23,431 nt of DNA, from assembly GCA_021158465.1 (NCBI GenBank), contig JAGGUN010000044.1, positions 1-23,431 on the forward strand, given 5' to 3'. The position numbers and the translations under genes are program-made. Shown here piece after piece: positions 12,806 through 22,482 of the stretch. This DNA is from a bacterium. Its GTDB lineage: Bacteria; UBP14; UBA6098; 4484-93. Each line of letters opens with the position of its first letter. Position 1 is the stretch's first letter. The notes beneath the pieces were generated by a model that saw only the letters and a program-made list of their open reading frames with translations, was not told the origin of the DNA and ran no database searches.

Positions 12806-15553
12806 ATGAAATGGGCAACATTCTTTTCTCTGTTTGTTTTTTCTCCTGTTCTGCTTTTTGGGCAGTTTTATTTTGGTAAGAACAAGATACAGTATTCCGA
12901 CTACCGCTGGAAGGTGCTTTCTACCAAGCATTTTGATGTCTTTTTCTACGAGGGGGAGAGGGAGCTTGCATCGTTTGCTGCCGCTGTTGCTGAGAGTTCG
13001 TACCGCGAGCATTCCATCCGGTTCAGGTTTTATCCCTCTTCTCGGATACCGCTCATCGTCTATCACACCCCGAACCTGTTTCAGGAGACAAATACCATCC
13101 CGTACATTCTGCCCGAGGGTGTTGGTGGTTTTACCGAGTATCTGAAGGGGCGGATTGTTGTGCCGTATAACGGTTCCTGGGCAGATATGGAGCACACGAT
13201 CCGTCATGAACTTGTCCACATCTTCCAGCTCTATTATGCAGAGAGGATGCTTGACAAGAATAATGTCTTCTATTTTTCCTGGTTTCCTCTGTGGTTTGTT
13301 GAGGGGCAGGCGGAGCATCTTTCGGAGGCTAACCGTTTTGAGATGGAGATGTTTCTTCGCTCGGGTATCCTCGAGGGTGGTTTTGTCCCGATGACCTCTC
13401 TTGAGGAACACTCTGGTAGCTTTCTTATGTACAAGGAAGGGGAAGGTTTTCTACAGTATCTTGGGGAGCGCTTCGGTGAGGATCCTGTGATTGAGCTTCT
13501 TGCATCCTGTTGGGAGGGGAAATCGTTCTATGAGCGGTTCGAGGAGGTGTTTGGTATGCCGTTTGAGAAGGTGGCTGGCGATTGGGAGCTTTATCTCAAG
13601 CACCGATATTTTCCACTTATACCATCCGGGCTTTTGCCGAAGGAATGGGGAAAAGCGCTCTTCACAAAAGGCTTGGTCTCCTCGCCAAGGGTTATCCGCT
13701 CGGATTCTGCTTACTCTGTTTTCTTCAAGAGCAATCATATGGGATACACTGGGATATACCGTCTCGATTTTCCTTCTGGTAAACTTGATGTGGTGTTCAA
13801 GGGTGAGCATACGGGAAAGGCTGAACTGCTCCATCTCCTTGAGAACAACTTCTCACTCTTTGGGGATTCGCTTCTTGTTTTTTCTGCCAAATCTCAGGGA
13901 GGGGATAAGCTCAATATTCTTGATATAAGAAAGGATGAGCTTATTCTTTCCACTCGGTTTGCTGGTATTGCCTCTATACGGGACCCTGCATTTTCTCACG
14001 ATGGTGGGTGTATCGTTTTCTCTGGTGTCGATTTCTCTGGGTTTCCTAACCTGTATGTTTACGACATAGAGAGTGATAAGCTTCTTCCCGTTACCGATGA
14101 TATTTACAACGAGGAAGCGCCTGTGTTCCTTCCTGGAGATACCTCTATTCTTTTCATTGGGGACAATCTTGTTGGTGGAGCGGATGGCTTAACATCCCTT
14201 TTTCGTCTCAACCTATCCGATAGCACGGTGTTGCGTCTGGCTGGAACGGAGCGGGTGACGGGTTTTGATGTATCATCAGACGGTTCTATCCTCTTCTCTG
14301 CGGTGAGAGATAGCGTTCCCAATCTATTTTTTGTGAGTTCTGATTCGATATTCTCACTTCCGCGGATACTAACAGGTGCATTTTCGCCTGCTTTTTTGGG
14401 GAGGGATTCGCTTCTCTGTGTTGTTTTCTCAGAGCTGAACTACTCGCTTTACAAGCGTGATATTCCTGATTCCCTTGAATTTCTCGGTATGGTCAGATAT
14501 CTTCCCTCTGACACTGCTTTTTGGGAGCCGGCTTCTGTGATCGACAGTTCGCTTGCGCTGTCGCCGGTGGGTTATAAGCCGAAGTTTTCGCTCGACATTG
14601 CGCAAGGAACGATGATGACCGATGCGGCGATGCAATCGGGAGGTGGTCTGGAGGGTATGTTCTCGGATATGCTCGGTGACCATCAGCTATTCTTTCTCGT
14701 CTATGACCAGGCACAGCAGTGGAGTGATGTGCTTAGACAGTTTAATATAATGGTTCAGTATGCGAACCAGAAGAAGCGTCCGAATTGGGCTGTTGGAGCA
14801 TATCGTCTGTTTGACTACTATTACAACCGGATAGAGGGTGGGTTCGAGGAGGAGGATGTCGGTCTCTCCTTTTCTATCAGCTATCCGTTCACGAGGTTCT
14901 TTCGCATATCAGGGAATGCGTTTGTTCGATATTCGGCGAGAGATTACTACGGAAAGAAGAAGGAGGGCTACCTTATCAGTCAGAACACATCGTTGGTCTA
15001 TGACAATTCGCTCTGGTGGACGACAGGACCGATAGATGGTAGTCGAACCAATCTAACTGTTGGCACGGCTGTGGACATAAGAACAGGCGCTCTGAGCTCT
15101 GTTCTCCTTTCCCTCGATACAAGGAGGTATTTCAGGCTTACTCGCCATAGCTGTTTTGCTACCAGGTTTGTTGGGAGGACATCTTTTGGAGATGAGCCAG
15201 AGAGGTTTTATATGGGAGGCACCTGGAGCTTTCGAGGCTATCCGATGTATTATTTTTACGGTAGAAATTCTGTTCTTCTGAATACAGAGCTCCGTTTTCC
15301 GCTTTTCAGGCGGATTATTCTTGGTCTGCCGTTCGGTGATATGAGGCTTGGGGGGATAAATTCCGCGATATTCTTTGACACAGGTAACGCTTGGGAGGAT
15401 AAGTTTGATGGGCTTCTCTGCACCGCTGGCTTCGGTTTTAGAACTAACCTTGGTGGATACACGGTATTAAGGATGGATTTTGCTTGGCGTTCCGACTACC
15501 ATAAGATCGAGCCGTGGACATACTTCGATATATTCTTCGGTTGGGATTTCTAA
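12806..15553 (+). CDS. Outer-membrane fusion: HExxH peptidase, TolB-like propeller, Omp85-type barrel
   Basis: 915 residues from the ATG at 12806, which opens a signal peptide (MKWATFFSLFVFSPVLLFG). Starting earlier would put a hydrophobic stretch before it. Residues about 20-260 resemble a gluzincin metallopeptidase: H134-E-L-V-H138 is the zinc motif and E166 in WFVEGQAEH is the likely third ligand. Residues about 285-560 hold repeated PD40/TolB-like blades (PAFSHDGGCIVFSG, NLYVYDIESDKL, APVFLPGDTSILFIG, GFDVSSDGSILFSA). Residues about 610-915 are an Omp85/BamA-like 16-strand barrel. FYMGGTWSFRGYP contains the conserved RGY, LLNTELRFPLFRR and FFDTGNAWE follow, and the C-terminal residue is Phe, as expected for outer-membrane insertion. 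Related proteins are known, often misnamed TolB, but their function is unsettled. The active site looks intact. Confidence 0.85.
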   Translation: MKWATFFSLFVFSPVLLFGQFYFGKNKIQYSDYRWKVLSTKHFDVFFYEGERELASFAAAVAESSYREHSIRFRFYPSSRIPLIVYHTPNLFQETNTIPYILPEGVGGFTEYLKGRIVVPYNGSWADMEHTIRHELVHIFQLYYAERMLDKNNVFYFSWFPLWFVEGQAEHLSEANRFEMEMFLRSGILEGGFVPMTSLEEHSGSFLMYKEGEGFLQYLGERFGEDPVIELLASCWEGKSFYERFEEVFGMPFEKVAGDWELYLKHRYFPLIPSGLLPKEWGKALFTKGLVSSPRVIRSDSAYSVFFKSNHMGYTGIYRLDFPSGKLDVVFKGEHTGKAELLHLLENNFSLFGDSLLVFSAKSQGGDKLNILDIRKDELILSTRFAGIASIRDPAFSHDGGCIVFSGVDFSGFPNLYVYDIESDKLLPVTDDIYNEEAPVFLPGDTSILFIGDNLVGGADGLTSLFRLNLSDSTVLRLAGTERVTGFDVSSDGSILFSAVRDSVPNLFFVSSDSIFSLPRILTGAFSPAFLGRDSLLCVVFSELNYSLYKRDIPDSLEFLGMVRYLPSDTAFWEPASVIDSSLALSPVGYKPKFSLDIAQGTMMTDAAMQSGGGLEGMFSDMLGDHQLFFLVYDQAQQWSDVLRQFNIMVQYANQKKRPNWAVGAYRLFDYYYNRIEGGFEEEDVGLSFSISYPFTRFFRISGNAFVRYSARDYYGKKKEGYLISQNTSLVYDNSLWWTTGPIDGSRTNLTVGTAVDIRTGALSSVLLSLDTRRYFRLTRHSCFATRFVGRTSFGDEPERFYMGGTWSFRGYPMYYFYGRNSVLLNTELRFPLFRRIILGLPFGDMRLGGINSAIFFDTGNAWEDKFDGLLCTAGFGFRTNLGGYTVLRMDFAWRSDYHKIEPWTYFDIFFGWDF

Positions 15554-15575
15554 TGCGAAGATATTCAGAAAATCC

Positions 15576-15606
15576 TTGCTAATCGCCAATAATTTATTAG
15601 TATGAT
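15576..15606 (+). promoter_or_regulatory. Weak candidate promoter for the sugar-isomerase operon
   Basis: TTGCTA at 15576-15581 and TATGAT at 15601-15606, but the spacer is 19 bp, longer than ideal. It sits correctly between the barrel gene and the long operon. Confidence 0.3.
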
Positions 15607-15636
15607 AAATTTAGTTTTTGAGATTAAGGAGGTAGG

Positions 15637-16704
15637 ATGGATTTGCTGAATAGTCGGGAGGTATATTCAGAGGTTGACCAGAGCGGTATGTTAAGACTTC
15701 TTATGGAGTTTTACCAACAGTTTGATACGGGTGTTAAGCTTGCCCGGGAGGTTGATCTAACATCTTTTGCTGGATATGAGATTTACAATATAGTTCTCTG
15801 TGGGATGGGTGGTTCTGCGATAGGGGGTGACCTTCTGCGTGCATATCTGTTTGACGAACTTCCCGTCCCGATGTATATCAACCGTGACTACGATATCCCT
15901 GGCTTTGTGGACGAGCACACACTTCTCATCGGTTCGAGCTATTCTGGCAACACGGAAGAGACCATCTCAGCATTTGTGGAGGCAAAGAATAGGGGTGCGC
16001 TTCTTTTTGCCATATCGACTGGTGGAGAGCTTATCAGGCTTGCAAACTCTTTTGGCGTTCCGTATATTGAGATACCGTCAGGTCTTCCGCCGAGGACAGC
16101 GCTTGGCTATTCGTTTGTTCCTTTGCTTGGTCTGTTCATCAGGCTTGGGTATGCTCGCGACCACTGGGCGGATATAAAGTCAACAGCAAGACTTCTGAGG
16201 AAAGGAGCGGAGAAGTTTTCCCCGTCTGTTCCTGATAACCCGGCAAAGAAGCTTGCCAGCCGTATCTTTGGAAAGCTACCGTTGATATATAGCTCGACGA
16301 GGTATTTTGATGTTGTTGGAACGCGTTTCCGTGGTCAGATAAACGAGAATGCGAAGATGCTTGCGTACTCGTCGCTTCTGCCGGAGATGAACCACAACGA
16401 GCTTGTCGGGTGGAGGCATCTTTTCGAGTTTGGCAAACATCTTGCTCCTGTGTTTTTGACCGACAGAGATGACAATCCTCGTGTTCGTTATCGAATGAAG
16501 CTAACATCCGGAGTTATGGAGGAGCTTGGTATTGAGCCGATATTTCTTGAGAGTGAAGGTAAAAGCCTTCTTGAACGGATATTTTCCCTGGTTCAGCTTG
16601 GGGACTTTACAAGCTACTATCTTGCGATCTTAGCTCGTGAGGACCCTGGACCAGTGAAGGTAATAGACTATTTAAAGTCAAGGTTAAAGGAATTTAAGGG
16701 ATGA
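15637..16704 (+). CDS. Bifunctional phosphoglucose/phosphomannose isomerase
   Basis: 355 residues; AAGGAGG is 4 bp before the ATG. Two SIS folds are visible: CGMGGSAIGGDLLRAYL with GSSYSGNTEETISAF in the first, and the C-terminal domain with RGQINENAKMLAY and PEMNHNELVGW in the second. The last motif is the signature of the archaeal/bacterial bifunctional PGI/PMI family rather than classical PGI. It interconverts glucose-6-phosphate or mannose-6-phosphate with fructose-6-phosphate in the cytosol. Its TGA overlaps the ATG of the nucleotidyltransferase gene (ATGA at 16701-16704), so the two proteins are probably made together to feed sugar-nucleotide synthesis. Confidence 0.93.
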   Translation: MDLLNSREVYSEVDQSGMLRLLMEFYQQFDTGVKLAREVDLTSFAGYEIYNIVLCGMGGSAIGGDLLRAYLFDELPVPMYINRDYDIPGFVDEHTLLIGSSYSGNTEETISAFVEAKNRGALLFAISTGGELIRLANSFGVPYIEIPSGLPPRTALGYSFVPLLGLFIRLGYARDHWADIKSTARLLRKGAEKFSPSVPDNPAKKLASRIFGKLPLIYSSTRYFDVVGTRFRGQINENAKMLAYSSLLPEMNHNELVGWRHLFEFGKHLAPVFLTDRDDNPRVRYRMKLTSGVMEELGIEPIFLESEGKSLLERIFSLVQLGDFTSYYLAILAREDPGPVKVIDYLKSRLKEFKG

Positions 16705-17696
16705 TAAAGGTAATAATTCCGGCGGCAGGGCTTGGAACTCGGCTTAAGCCATTTACTCACACGACGCCGAAAGCGCTTTTGCCTGTTGCTGGTAAGCCGA
16801 TTATATCGCATATAGTTGACCAGCTCGCTGGACAGGGGTTGAGCGATTTTGTCTTCGTCGTTGGCTATATGGGTGAGAAGATAGAGGAATATATAAGGGC
16901 TAATTATGCTATCTCTGCGAGCTTTGCCTATCAGGAGGAGTTGCTCGGGCTTGGTTACGCTATTCACCTCGGACTATCCTTTGTCTCTGATGATGATACG
17001 GTTGTTATCCTTCTCGGTGATACGATAACCGAGGTGGACCTTTCCAAGATATTTGATATAGGTGGGAATGTAATTGGTGTTCACTTGGTTTCGGACCCGA
17101 GGCGGTTCGGGGTTGTGACTGTGAAGGCAGGGAAGATAATCGAGTTTGTGGAGAAACCCGAGCATCCCAAGAGTAACCTTGGCATTGTTGGTCTTTATCT
17201 TGTTCGGGATACATCTCTTTTGCGCCGCAGTTTAAGAGAGATTATAGAGACGAATAAGAAGACAAGGGGTGAGTTTCAGCTGACCGATGCTCTTTCTCTG
17301 ATGTTGTCTTCCGGTGCAGAATTTTTTCCGTATGAGATATCTGGCTGGTTTGACTGTGGCAGTCCGGAGACGCTCCTTGAGACGAACAGGCACATCCTTA
17401 CGACACTTGATAGCTCGCCGGCTATCGAAGGCTCGGTTGTCATACCGCCCTGTTTTATTTCCCCTGATGCGGTTGTGAAAAGCTCGATAATTGGTCCATA
17501 TGTTTCCGTTGCTGCTGGCTCTTCTGTGGAGGAAAGTATCGTTAGGAATAGCATCTTGGCTGAAGCTGTTCATCTTAAGCATTGTCTGCTGGAATCATCT
17601 ATTCTGGGGACAGGTGCCGAGTTTGTCGGCAGATTTTATAGGCTGAATATGGGCGATTCCTCTCAGGTAATCCTCGACTGGGGGAAAGAGAGATGA
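16701..17696 (+). CDS. Sugar-phosphate nucleotidyltransferase (NDP-sugar pyrophosphorylase)
   Basis: 331 residues. The N-terminal Rossmann-like domain starts IIPAAGLGTRLKPFT with TPKALLPVAGKPII, the NTP and sugar-phosphate binding signature; LLGDTI carries the metal Asp, and IEFVEKPEHPKSN is the conserved ExxEKP. FDCGSPETLLETN closes the catalytic domain. The last 90 residues are a short left-handed beta-helix (SPDAVVKSSIIGPYVSVAAGSSVEES). It couples a sugar-1-phosphate to NTP, giving NDP-sugar and pyrophosphate; base and sugar are not certain (RmlA or mannose-1-phosphate guanylyltransferase-like). It is translationally coupled to the isomerase by a 4-bp overlap, and its TGA overlaps the ATG of the stub at 17693. 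Confidence 0.9.
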   Translation: MIKVIIPAAGLGTRLKPFTHTTPKALLPVAGKPIISHIVDQLAGQGLSDFVFVVGYMGEKIEEYIRANYAISASFAYQEELLGLGYAIHLGLSFVSDDDTVVILLGDTITEVDLSKIFDIGGNVIGVHLVSDPRRFGVVTVKAGKIIEFVEKPEHPKSNLGIVGLYLVRDTSLLRRSLREIIETNKKTRGEFQLTDALSLMLSSGAEFFPYEISGWFDCGSPETLLETNRHILTTLDSSPAIEGSVVIPPCFISPDAVVKSSIIGPYVSVAAGSSVEESIVRNSILAEAVHLKHCLLESSILGTGAEFVGRFYRLNMGDSSQVILDWGKER

Positions 17697-17749
17697 ACCT
17701 GCTCGTGCATTCCGATAATATCGAGGCAAAGAGGAAAAATAATAATTGA
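17693..17749 (+). pseudogene. Second N-terminal stub resembling a DNA methyltransferase
   Basis: An 18-codon frame starting in the ATGA overlap with the preceding gene. Its beginning, MNLLVHSDNIEA, resembles the NLLIHGDNLEAL start of N6-adenine/N4-cytosine DNA methyltransferases, with G changed to S; after that it turns to KRKNNN and stops. It lies 10 bp before the Bpu10I-like nuclease pseudogene, where a modification gene would be expected. The resemblance is short and could be chance. Confidence 0.35.
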
Positions 17750-17759
17750 GGGATGATTC

Positions 17760-18439
17760 GTGCTTAACTCGAGTTACATTCATGGATTAAACATAGAGAA
17801 AAAGAAAAGCAAGCCCGGTTATCCTAAGATATTGGACGAAATTGAGACCAAGTATAAGAATTGGAGGGAAAAGACAGAGAAACTAAATTCTGAAATCGAG
17901 GAGGAACTGAAGAGAAAGGTATCTTTGCTAAATGAGTATAAGGATTATCTCGATTCGGTATCGAGATATTTCAAGCCTCTAAGAGTTTAGCGGATTTTGT
18001 CACGAATCCGGGTGTTTATATAAACCGAAAGAGGCAAGATTTTACAATTTCTAAAAAGGTAAGATGTGTTTTTAGAACAGATAAAAAGGAGGAAAAAGTA
18101 GAGTTAATTGTGCCAGCAGTCGCAATTGAGTGTAAAACATATATTCCCAAGACAATGTTTGACCAGGCAGCTTATGAGGCTGAGCGATTGAAGGAAGGTA
18201 ACCCATATGCCCTTTATATCATTGTAGCTGAGCAAAATGCCCTAAGCAATGGGGTAAATTTGAAGAATACAAAGATAGATGAGATATTTATTTTGAGAAA
18301 GCAAAAAAGAAGTAAACGAAAGAAACCCATCGATTCTGGGGTTGTATCTGATTTGTATGGATTTGTAAAGGACTATCTTAGAGCAGATTGGTTTGATAAT
18401 GAAAAAGCTACGGAATTGGGGAGGTTGATAGGTATTTAA
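17760..18439 (+). pseudogene. Bpu10I-family type II restriction endonuclease, broken
   Basis: Two pieces of one nuclease in different frames. The first (17760-17990, GTG start) reads SSYIHGLNIEKKK..., KNWREKTEKLN and SLLNEYKDYLDSV, the N-terminal pattern of Bpu10I enzymes (HGNNL..., LLNEYK.Y). The second is open from 17942 to 18439 in another frame: TNPGVYINRKRQDFTISKK, then VPAVAIECKTYIPKTMFDQA. The latter hold the PD-(D/E)XK catalytic Asp (QDF) and E-x-K (ECK). The middle of the family, containing the conserved EEFL region, is missing, so there is a deletion as well as a frameshift. The stretch is AT- and Lys-rich compared with its neighbours, suggesting horizontal origin. It sits between a sugar-nucleotide gene and metK in an otherwise tight gene run. 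The GTG at 18110 is not a real start. Confidence 0.75.
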
Positions 18440-18495
18440 GGAATAAGGGACATCCACCCTGTTTTAATCTGGGATTATGAGAAAGGAGATATAGA

Positions 18496-19635
18496 ATGAA
18501 CGGTAGGTTTTTCTTCTCATCGGAGTCTGTTACCGAGGGTCATCCGGATAAGATAGCTGACCGTATATCCGATGCAATTCTCGATGCTACCCTCGAGCAG
18601 GACCCGGACAGCAGGGTAGCGGTCGAGTCTTTCGTGACCACAGGGCTTGCTTTCATAGGGGGTGAGATAACGACTGAGGCGGTGGTGGAGTTTCCTGCAA
18701 TAATCAGGGACACGATAAGGGATATAGGTTATACCGACCCGCACTGCGGCTTCCACTGGGAAAACTGCTCTGTGGTAACATCGATTCACAAGCAATCCCC
18801 GGATATTGCTCTCGGTGTCGACCGTGACGGTGCAGGTGACCAGGGGATAATGTTCGGCTATGCCTGTCGTGAGACGGATGTTTATATGCCGCTCCCGATA
18901 ATACTTGCTCACAGGCTTGCTGAGAGGCTTGCGTTTGTTAGGAAGGAAAGGATACTCGATTTCCTGCGCCCTGATGGGAAGACCCAGGTTACAGTGGAGT
19001 ATAACGACTCGACGCCGGTCAGGGTCGATGCTGTTGTCCTTTCAGCCCAGCATGCCCCTGGTATCTCGTATGAAATGCTCTGTGATGAGTTGGAGCGTGA
19101 GGTCATCTTCAAGGTTATCCCCGAGGAGATGATGGATGAGAATACAAAATTCTACATCAATCCGACAGGTCGGTTTGTGATAGGCGGTCCTATGGCAGAC
19201 ACTGGGTTAACCGGTCGGAAGACGATAGTTGATACATACGGTGGTTTTGCCCGCCATGGAGGTGGCTGTTTTTCTGGCAAGGACCCCACGAAGGTTGACC
19301 GCTCCGCCAGCTATATGGCTCGATACATCGCCAAGAACCTTGTCGCAGCTGGAATGGTTGATAGGGTTGAGCTGCAGCTCGCTTATGCGATAGGGGTCTC
19401 AGAACCTGTCTCTGTGGCTGTCGAGACATTTGGAACAGGGAAACTCCCCGATGAAGAGATAACCAGAATTGTTCGGAAGGAGTTCCCGTTAACACCTAAG
19501 GGTATGATAGAGTATCTTAAGCTCAAGCGCCCAATATACACAAAGACCTCGTGTTATGGTCATTTCGGCAGAGAATTGCTGGAGTTCACCTGGGAAAACA
19601 CGGATAGGGTAGGGGATTTGAAGAAATATCTATGA
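18496..19635 (+). CDS. metK: S-adenosylmethionine synthetase
   Basis: Makes S-adenosylmethionine from methionine and ATP; cytosolic. 379 residues, usual for the bacterial enzyme; AAAGGAG lies 7 bp before the ATG. Motifs are [20 protein letters not shown] (His and Asp for phosphate and Mg), [12 protein letters not shown], and [17 protein letters not shown] at residues 255-271. In the last, Cys replaces the usual Ala in [16 protein letters not shown], which is uncommon but next to, not in, the catalytic Lys and Asp. C-terminal TSCYGHFGR is typical. I see no SAM riboswitch in the 56-bp gap upstream. It is immediately followed by ahcY, so synthesis of the methyl donor and removal of its product are linked. 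Confidence 0.97.
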   Translation: MNGRFFFSSESVTEGHPDKIADRISDAILDATLEQDPDSRVAVESFVTTGLAFIGGEITTEAVVEFPAIIRDTIRDIGYTDPHCGFHWENCSVVTSIHKQSPDIALGVDRDGAGDQGIMFGYACRETDVYMPLPIILAHRLAERLAFVRKERILDFLRPDGKTQVTVEYNDSTPVRVDAVVLSAQHAPGISYEMLCDELEREVIFKVIPEEMMDENTKFYINPTGRFVIGGPMADTGLTGRKTIVDTYGGFARHGGGCFSGKDPTKVDRSASYMARYIAKNLVAAGMVDRVELQLAYAIGVSEPVSVAVETFGTGKLPDEEITRIVRKEFPLTPKGMIEYLKLKRPIYTKTSCYGHFGRELLEFTWENTDRVGDLKKYL

Positions 19636-19655
19636 AAAAGTTTAAGGGGAGGAAA

Positions 19656-20918
19656 ATGCAGTACGAGATTCACGACATCTCACTTGCTGAGGCAGGTAAG
19701 AAGCGTATCGAATGGGCAGGTCGGGATATGCCTGTTCTTAGGAGTATCAAGGCACGTTTCAAAAGGGAGAAGCCGCTTGATGGTGTGAATATTGGCGCCT
19801 GTCTCCATGTGACGGCTGAAACAGCCAATCTTGTGATAACGCTCGCATCTGGCGGTGCGAATGTCAGGCTTTGCGCCTCGAATCCGCTCTCCACGCAGGA
19901 CGATATTGCGGCGTCACTTGTCAGGGATTTTGGAATAGGGGTCTTTGCTGTCAGGGGTGAGGACAGGGATACATATTATAAGCATATTCACTCGGTTCTG
20001 GAGATATCGCCGACCATCACCCACGACGATGGCGCTGATCTCGTCTCAACGCTGCATAAAGAGTATTCGGACACGCTCGCGAAGAATATCTGGGGTTCAA
20101 TGGAGGAGACGACGACAGGTGTTATAAGGCTTAAGTCTCTTGAAAGGGATGGAGATCTCCTTTTCCCTGTTTTTGCTGTGAACGATGCCGATACCAAGCA
20201 CCTGTTCGACAACCGCTACGGGACTGGTCAGTCAACGCTTGATGGGATAATGCGGGCAACGAATTATCTTGTTGCTGGTAGAACGGTCGTTGTGGCAGGG
20301 TACGGATGGTGTGGCAGAGGTTTTGCTATGCGCGCGAGGGGGCTTGGAGCGAATGTTATTGTGACCGAGGTAGACCCCATCAAGGCGATAGAAGCTGTAA
20401 TGGATGGCTTCCGTGTGATGAGGATGGATGAAGCCGCTGCGATAGGTGATATTTTCTGCACACTGACAGGCAATATAGATGTGATTGTTCCGCGCCATTT
20501 CGAGATGATGAAGGATGGTGCGATAGTTGCGAACTCTGGTCATTTCGATGTTGAGATAGATGTTGCAGGGCTTGAGAAGATGGCAAAGAGTATTCGGCGG
20601 GATGTGCGCCCGCTGGTGGACGAGTACACCCTTCCGTCGGGCAAGAGGATATACCTTCTTGCTCGGGGCAGGCTTGTGAACCTTGCATGCGGGGAGGGAC
20701 ATCCTCCCGATGTTATGGATATGAGCTTCGCCGTTCAGGCTCTCACCGCTGAGTATGTGGCAAAGAATCATGAAAAGCTTGCCGTGAAGGTTCACTCTGT
20801 TCCAAGGGAGATTGATGAGACAGTTGCAAGCCTTAAGCTTGCATCAATGGGTGTGGAAATAGATAGGTTGACTCAAAAACAAGAGAACTACCTTAGCTCC
20901 TGGGAGATAGGAACATGA
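19656..20918 (+). CDS. ahcY: S-adenosylhomocysteinase
   Basis: NAD-dependent hydrolysis of S-adenosylhomocysteine to adenosine and homocysteine; cytosolic tetramer in the family. 420 residues from the ATG at 19656 (GGGGAGG upstream). An in-frame ATG at 19632 overlaps the metK stop as ATGA and would add 8 residues; coupling could use it. Motifs are [58 protein letters not shown], the NAD site [14 protein letters not shown] (G215, G217, G220), and GHFDVEID. At this length it lacks the roughly 40-residue insertion of eukaryotic and many proteobacterial enzymes and is like Thermotoga and archaeal forms. The C-terminus lacks the usual K-x-x-x-YRY ending and carries KQENYLSSW instead. Confidence 0.95.
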   Translation: MQYEIHDISLAEAGKKRIEWAGRDMPVLRSIKARFKREKPLDGVNIGACLHVTAETANLVITLASGGANVRLCASNPLSTQDDIAASLVRDFGIGVFAVRGEDRDTYYKHIHSVLEISPTITHDDGADLVSTLHKEYSDTLAKNIWGSMEETTTGVIRLKSLERDGDLLFPVFAVNDADTKHLFDNRYGTGQSTLDGIMRATNYLVAGRTVVVAGYGWCGRGFAMRARGLGANVIVTEVDPIKAIEAVMDGFRVMRMDEAAAIGDIFCTLTGNIDVIVPRHFEMMKDGAIVANSGHFDVEIDVAGLEKMAKSIRRDVRPLVDEYTLPSGKRIYLLARGRLVNLACGEGHPPDVMDMSFAVQALTAEYVAKNHEKLAVKVHSVPREIDETVASLKLASMGVEIDRLTQKQENYLSSWEIGT

Positions 20919-22474
20919 GAAAAATTGCCTTGATTGTCCCGTTTTTGCTTCTTTCCTTTGGTGTTGGAGATGCTCTTACTGTCTATGACATCCAGTTCAC
21001 CGATGACCCCTCCGGCGATTCGCCTTACAACGGGCAGACAGTGACTGTTTCTGGGATAGTTTTTGCAACAGGGTATTCTGGTGATAAGTATTTCATCTGT
21101 GACCCTGGTGGTGGTCCTTGGCATGGTGTATATGTTTATGACTACTCGCATTCCGTTTCACCTGGGGATTTCATCACCATAACAGGCACCGTTCAGGAGT
21201 TTTACAATATGACGGAGATAACGGATCTGACGGACTTTTCTGTGGATTCGACTGTCTCTGTCCCTGAGCCTTGTGATACAACAACAGGAGCGCTCTCTTC
21301 CTCTGAGGCTTTTGAGGGTGTTCTTGTCCGAGTTGACAGTGTTGTTGTTACGGAGGAACAGGGTGCGTATGGGCTCTGGCGTGTTGATGATGGTACCGGT
21401 GAGCTCGTAGTGGATGATACCTGGGACTATTCTTATACTCCGACTCTCGGCGACACAATAGCGTCCCTTGTTGGTGTTGTAGTGTACTCCCATGGTGAAT
21501 ATCGCCTCGAGCCTCGTGGGGATTCTGATTTTGGCATTCCCGAAACAACCGATACAAGCCTCACTCCTATTGCTGATATCCAGGCTGACCCGTCTGCGTT
21601 CACCACTGTTACGGTTGAGGGGGTTGTTACTATAGGTGCAGGCATCCTTGATACATCTATGACCAAGGCGTACATTCAGGATTCATCGGGCAGGGGCATC
21701 CAGCTTTTCGACTACGATGTTACCGCTGCTTACAGGCGGGATATCCGCCGTGGCAACCTGCTCCGCGTCACAGGTGATGTTGAGGATTATCAAGGGACAA
21801 CCGAGATAAAGGATTTCAGCTATGAGCTGCTCGACACGAATCAGGCGCTTCCCGAGGCTTATCCTGTTTCTTGTGCTGAGGCAGCATCGGCAGACTGGGA
21901 CGGAACGCTCATATCGCTCACAGGCAAGATAGCCGAGATTTACGAGGTGGGAGGTGGAACGAATGTGACCGTTCAGGATGCGACAGGTGATATCAAACTC
22001 CGCATCTGGGGGACAACAGGCATTGAGCTGGATACATTTGCGGTCGGCGATTCGGTAACGGTTATGGGTATCGGCAATTTCTACTTCACTGGAGAGGAAT
22101 ATCAAGTTCTGGTGGCTTATGAGGAGGATATCGTAAAGCACATCGTTTCTGCTGATGTGCCACCCGAGGAGGTTTTTCTCACCATACCCGATGCTGTGTT
22201 TGTCCCTTCTGTTGACGGGGCGATGCCCATTCAGTTCGGTGCGCCGGCTGGCTGGAGGATAACCCTGAAGCTCTTCGATATGGAGGGGTATGCTGTCAAG
22301 CTCTTCTACTCTGGCATAAGCACAGGCTCATATTCGCTTAATTGGACAGGTCTCGGCGATGGAGGGAATGTCCTTCCTGTTGGAACATATATCCTGCTTT
22401 TGACCGCAGAGAACACAACGGCGGGGACGCTCAAGTCGGAGCGGAAACCTCTGGTCATCGGAACGAGGTTTTAG
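20915..22474 (+). CDS. Secreted multi-OB-fold protein with FlgD-Ig-like C-terminus
   Basis: 519 residues; its ATG overlaps the ahcY stop (ATGA), so it is translationally coupled. The signal peptide is [20 protein letters not shown]. Then come about four beta-barrel units of 80-95 residues with the same theme. The theme runs (V)TV.G.V, a ligand or description strand ([44 protein letters not shown]), then GD.I.ITG.V and .G..EI. Units run at roughly residues 22-110, 120-205, 212-310 and 320-405. These are OB-fold domains of the kind found beside extracellular nucleases, but no nuclease domain is present. The last 95 residues are a FlgD Ig-like module ([37 protein letters not shown]). The role is unknown; the link to methylation genes may be only positional. 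Confidence 0.8.
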   Translation: MRKIALIVPFLLLSFGVGDALTVYDIQFTDDPSGDSPYNGQTVTVSGIVFATGYSGDKYFICDPGGGPWHGVYVYDYSHSVSPGDFITITGTVQEFYNMTEITDLTDFSVDSTVSVPEPCDTTTGALSSSEAFEGVLVRVDSVVVTEEQGAYGLWRVDDGTGELVVDDTWDYSYTPTLGDTIASLVGVVVYSHGEYRLEPRGDSDFGIPETTDTSLTPIADIQADPSAFTTVTVEGVVTIGAGILDTSMTKAYIQDSSGRGIQLFDYDVTAAYRRDIRRGNLLRVTGDVEDYQGTTEIKDFSYELLDTNQALPEAYPVSCAEAASADWDGTLISLTGKIAEIYEVGGGTNVTVQDATGDIKLRIWGTTGIELDTFAVGDSVTVMGIGNFYFTGEEYQVLVAYEEDIVKHIVSADVPPEEVFLTIPDAVFVPSVDGAMPIQFGAPAGWRITLKLFDMEGYAVKLFYSGISTGSYSLNWTGLGDGGNVLPVGTYILLLTAENTTAGTLKSERKPLVIGTRF

Positions 22475-22482
22475 GCTATTTT

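Noticed and set aside
18110-18439. Independent small nuclease-like gene
   Set aside because: The frame is open back to 17942 and the GTG falls in the middle of the nuclease core, so it is the second half of the broken Bpu10I-like gene.
18440-18495. SAM riboswitch or terminator before metK
   Set aside because: The gap is only 56 bp. The single hairpin (AGGG...CCCT followed by TTTT) has a 4-bp stem, too weak to call, and no riboswitch core fits.
22342-22482. 47-codon N-terminal extension of the TPM protein
   Set aside because: It lies entirely within the preceding gene in another frame and would place residues in front of a clear signal peptide.
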